From Allohahella marinimesophila (GTDB lineage: Bacteria; Pseudomonadota; Gammaproteobacteria; Pseudomonadales; Oleiphilaceae): 64,000 nucleotides of DNA. Under the pieces are notes generated by a model. It worked only from the letters and a program-made list of their open reading frames with translations, ran no database searches and was not told the DNA's origin. Location of the stretch: NCBI RefSeq assembly GCF_039538005.1, contig NZ_BAABBO010000001.1, forward strand, positions 434,001-498,000, given 5' to 3'. The translations under genes were made by a program, and so were the position numbers. Below are positions 62,686-64,000 of the stretch, one piece after another (the stretch's first letter is position 1; the number at the start of each line of letters is the position of its first letter).

Positions 62686-62794
62686 GGGGCTCCTGTTCGT
62701 TGGCTGTGGGTTGGCGCGCGGTTTCGTAGCTACCAGGACCGGCGTACTATCAGGACGAAGCGCTGCTTGTCATATCACCACCTGGAGCCCGAAT

Positions 62795-63592
62795 GTGCCT
62801 GAGAAGCAATACATTGCGCCCTGGCGGCGTGGCATGACCAGTTTTCTGACTTTTATCGTGCTCGTGTACGCCGGAGTCTGTATCTCTCTCTACGTCTTCC
62901 AGCGATCGTTGATCTACTTTCCGCAGCCGGAAGTTTCGGTTCGACCCGCCGGGACCAATCTGATGATCCTGCCAGCCAGGGGAGCGGACATTCACGTGAC
63001 GGTTCGCCCGCGGGACGGGCGCAAGGCGCTGATCTACTTTGGTGGCAATGCGGAAAATGTGGTCTATAGCCTGCCAGATCTCGCGGCCAGCTTTCCTCGG
63101 CATGCCATTCATCTGATGCATTATCGCGGTTATGGCGGGAGTGAAGGTAAGCCTTCGGAGGCGGCACTTTTCGCTGATGCACTCATGCTATTCGACGAAG
63201 TCCACGCGAAGTATGAGCATGTCGTCGTCATGGGACGCAGTCTGGGAAGCGGCGTGGCTACCTATCTGGCCAGTCAGCGTCCGGTGTCCCGATTGGTGCT
63301 CGTGACGCCGTTCGACAGTATCATGGCCATCGCCCAGCAGCAGTTCCCCTGGTTGCCTGTGCGCTGGCTCCTGCAGGACAAGTACGAATCATCTGCCTAC
63401 GCGCCGAAAATTGCGGTACCTACCTTGCTCATCACTGCCGAGCACGATGAGATCATTCCCTTATCGAATACCAAGACATTGCTGGAGTTTTTTCGGCCTG
63501 GAGTGGCCGAACTCAGTATCGTTGCCGGAACCGGGCATAACACGATATCGGAAAGCCCCGAATATGGGCGCTTGCTGCGAAGCGGACAGTAA
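62795..63592 (+). CDS. Membrane-anchored alpha/beta hydrolase (ABHD13/BEM46-like)
   Basis: A 265-residue hydrolase with one N-terminal membrane helix (about 16-35) followed by FQRSLIYFPQPE. The active-site elements are the nucleophile GRSLGSG, the Asp in ITAEHDEIIP and the His in GTGHN. The oxyanion-region sequence is YRGYGGSEGKPSE. I choose the GTG at 62795, seven bases after GGAG; an ATG at 62834 would also keep the membrane helix. The substrate cannot be told. Relatives include depalmitoylase-like proteins, but no activity can be inferred here. Confidence 0.85.
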   Translation: MPEKQYIAPWRRGMTSFLTFIVLVYAGVCISLYVFQRSLIYFPQPEVSVRPAGTNLMILPARGADIHVTVRPRDGRKALIYFGGNAENVVYSLPDLAASFPRHAIHLMHYRGYGGSEGKPSEAALFADALMLFDEVHAKYEHVVVMGRSLGSGVATYLASQRPVSRLVLVTPFDSIMAIAQQQFPWLPVRWLLQDKYESSAYAPKIAVPTLLITAEHDEIIPLSNTKTLLEFFRPGVAELSIVAGTGHNTISESPEYGRLLRSGQ

Positions 63593-63609
63593 TTATTTGC
63601 CTGGAGCAG

Positions 63610-63640
63610 AAACAACAAAGGCCGATCTTTCGATCAGCCT
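63610..63640 (-). terminator. Terminator of the tRNA-fMet gene
   Basis: On the minus strand AGGCTGATC and GATCGGCCT pair over nine bases (one G-T wobble) around a GAAA loop, followed by TTTGTTGTTT. It lies 16 bases beyond the tRNA 3' end. On the plus strand the same hairpin may also end the hydrolase transcript, but with one mismatch and a weaker tail. Confidence 0.8.
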
Positions 63641-63656
63641 AAGTCATTATTAAATA

Positions 63657-63733
<77 letters not shown>

Positions 63734-63747
63734 TCAGAGGAGGGCGT

Positions 63748-63776
63748 ATACTAAAGGCCGATGGGGACAAGGTCAA
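63748..63776 (-). promoter_or_regulatory. Promoter of the tRNA-fMet gene
   Basis: On the minus strand TTGACC (63771-63776) and TAGTAT (63748-63753) are 17 bases apart, a good sigma-70 promoter. The tRNA begins 14 bases after the -10. The stretch just after the -10 (ACGCCC) is GC-rich, as in stringently controlled stable-RNA promoters. Confidence 0.8.
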
Positions 63777-63937
63777 GCCCCATTGTAAAAAAACCTCAAG
63801 ATGCCTTGTATGTCATTTGCTTATGTTTACTTGTTCACCATAATTGTAAAGAAATTACCAGATGGCGGTCGGTCGGAATCATCCCGGCACCGAGTAGTTG
63901 AACAGACAGAGTAGAGACTGTGAACGGTAGCCAACAG

Positions 63938-64000
63938 ATGAGTCAACTCGAAGCACTGATCGCACACGCGCGGAAGAACGAGGATATCGCTCGCCGCATG
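63938..64000 (+). CDS. Start of an unidentified gene, cut by the window edge
   Basis: An ATG at 63938 opens a frame of 21 codons that continues past the window (MSQLEALIAHARKNEDIARR then M). An in-frame GTG at 63920 is an alternative start. The short peptide is amphipathic and helical, with nothing in it to name a family. The divergent tRNA gene lies about 200 bases upstream; that interval is AT-rich and likely holds the promoter. Confidence 0.45.
   Translation, partial: MSQLEALIAHARKNEDIARRM

Overview
The window is a densely packed stretch of a gammaproteobacterial chromosome. The gene order supports this placement. The left part holds the E. coli-like block rsgA, orn, queG, nnr, tsaE, amiB-type amidase, mutL, miaA, hfq, hflX, hflK, hflC, purA. 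The middle holds a Pseudomonas-like polar-flagellum and chemotaxis block: flhA, flhF, fleN, fliA, cheY, cheZ, cheA, cheB, motC, motD, parC, parP, cheW, DUF2802. hisZ between hflC and purA, two separate stator pairs and a MutL with the MutH-independent endonuclease motif also fit a non-enteric gammaproteobacterium. I cannot name the genus from this sequence. I see no insertion sequence, prophage, CRISPR array, rRNA or obvious genomic island.

Layout. 1-2.2 kb: end of an HDOD gene, then motAB. 2.3-8.9 kb: housekeeping genes for ribosome assembly, RNA decay, tRNA modification, metabolite repair and peptidoglycan hydrolysis. 9-11.9 kb: a secreted M23 protein, Dps and a DUF2846 lipoprotein, lying between amiB and mutL. 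12-13.9 kb: mutL. 14-18.3 kb: an RND efflux pair separating mutL from miaA. 18.3-26.6 kb: a gene of unknown function behind a near-perfect Fur box, apparently co-transcribed with miaA, then hfq-hflXKC-hisZ-purA. 26.5-32.3 kb: a DUF808 membrane protein, a membrane diguanylate cyclase and a split PqiA plus PqiB. 32.4-46.7 kb: the flagellar/chemotaxis block, on one strand with many ATGA overlaps. 46.8-49.7 kb: a flavin/PNPOx-like protein, PII protein GlnK, a porin with a hairpin over its ribosome binding site and a small PstS-like periplasmic protein. 49.8-57.4 kb: a HAD phosphatase, an M23 lipoprotein, a DUF1338 dioxygenase, lutCBA and a MATE transporter. 57.4-59.6 kb: a flavin monooxygenase divergent from a TetR regulator that carries a frameshift. 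59.9-64 kb: two envelope lipoproteins (DUF4398 and OmpA-like), a chalcone-isomerase-like secreted protein, a YtfJ-like protein, an alpha/beta hydrolase, initiator tRNA-fMet with its own promoter and terminator, and the start of one more gene.

How the parts work together. The flagellar block would localise and count the flagellum (FlhF, FleN), export it (FlhA), switch on late genes (FliA), power it (MotAB, MotCD) and steer it (CheA, CheW, CheY, CheZ, CheB, with ParC/ParP placing the array). The diguanylate cyclase just upstream could feed c-di-GMP into the motile/sessile choice. The most notable signals are the Fur-controlled promoter in front of the unknown gene and miaA, the repeated acidic CheZ-tail-like motifs in CheA, the RNA hairpin over the porin start, and the operator-like inverted repeats between the monooxygenase and the broken TetR gene.
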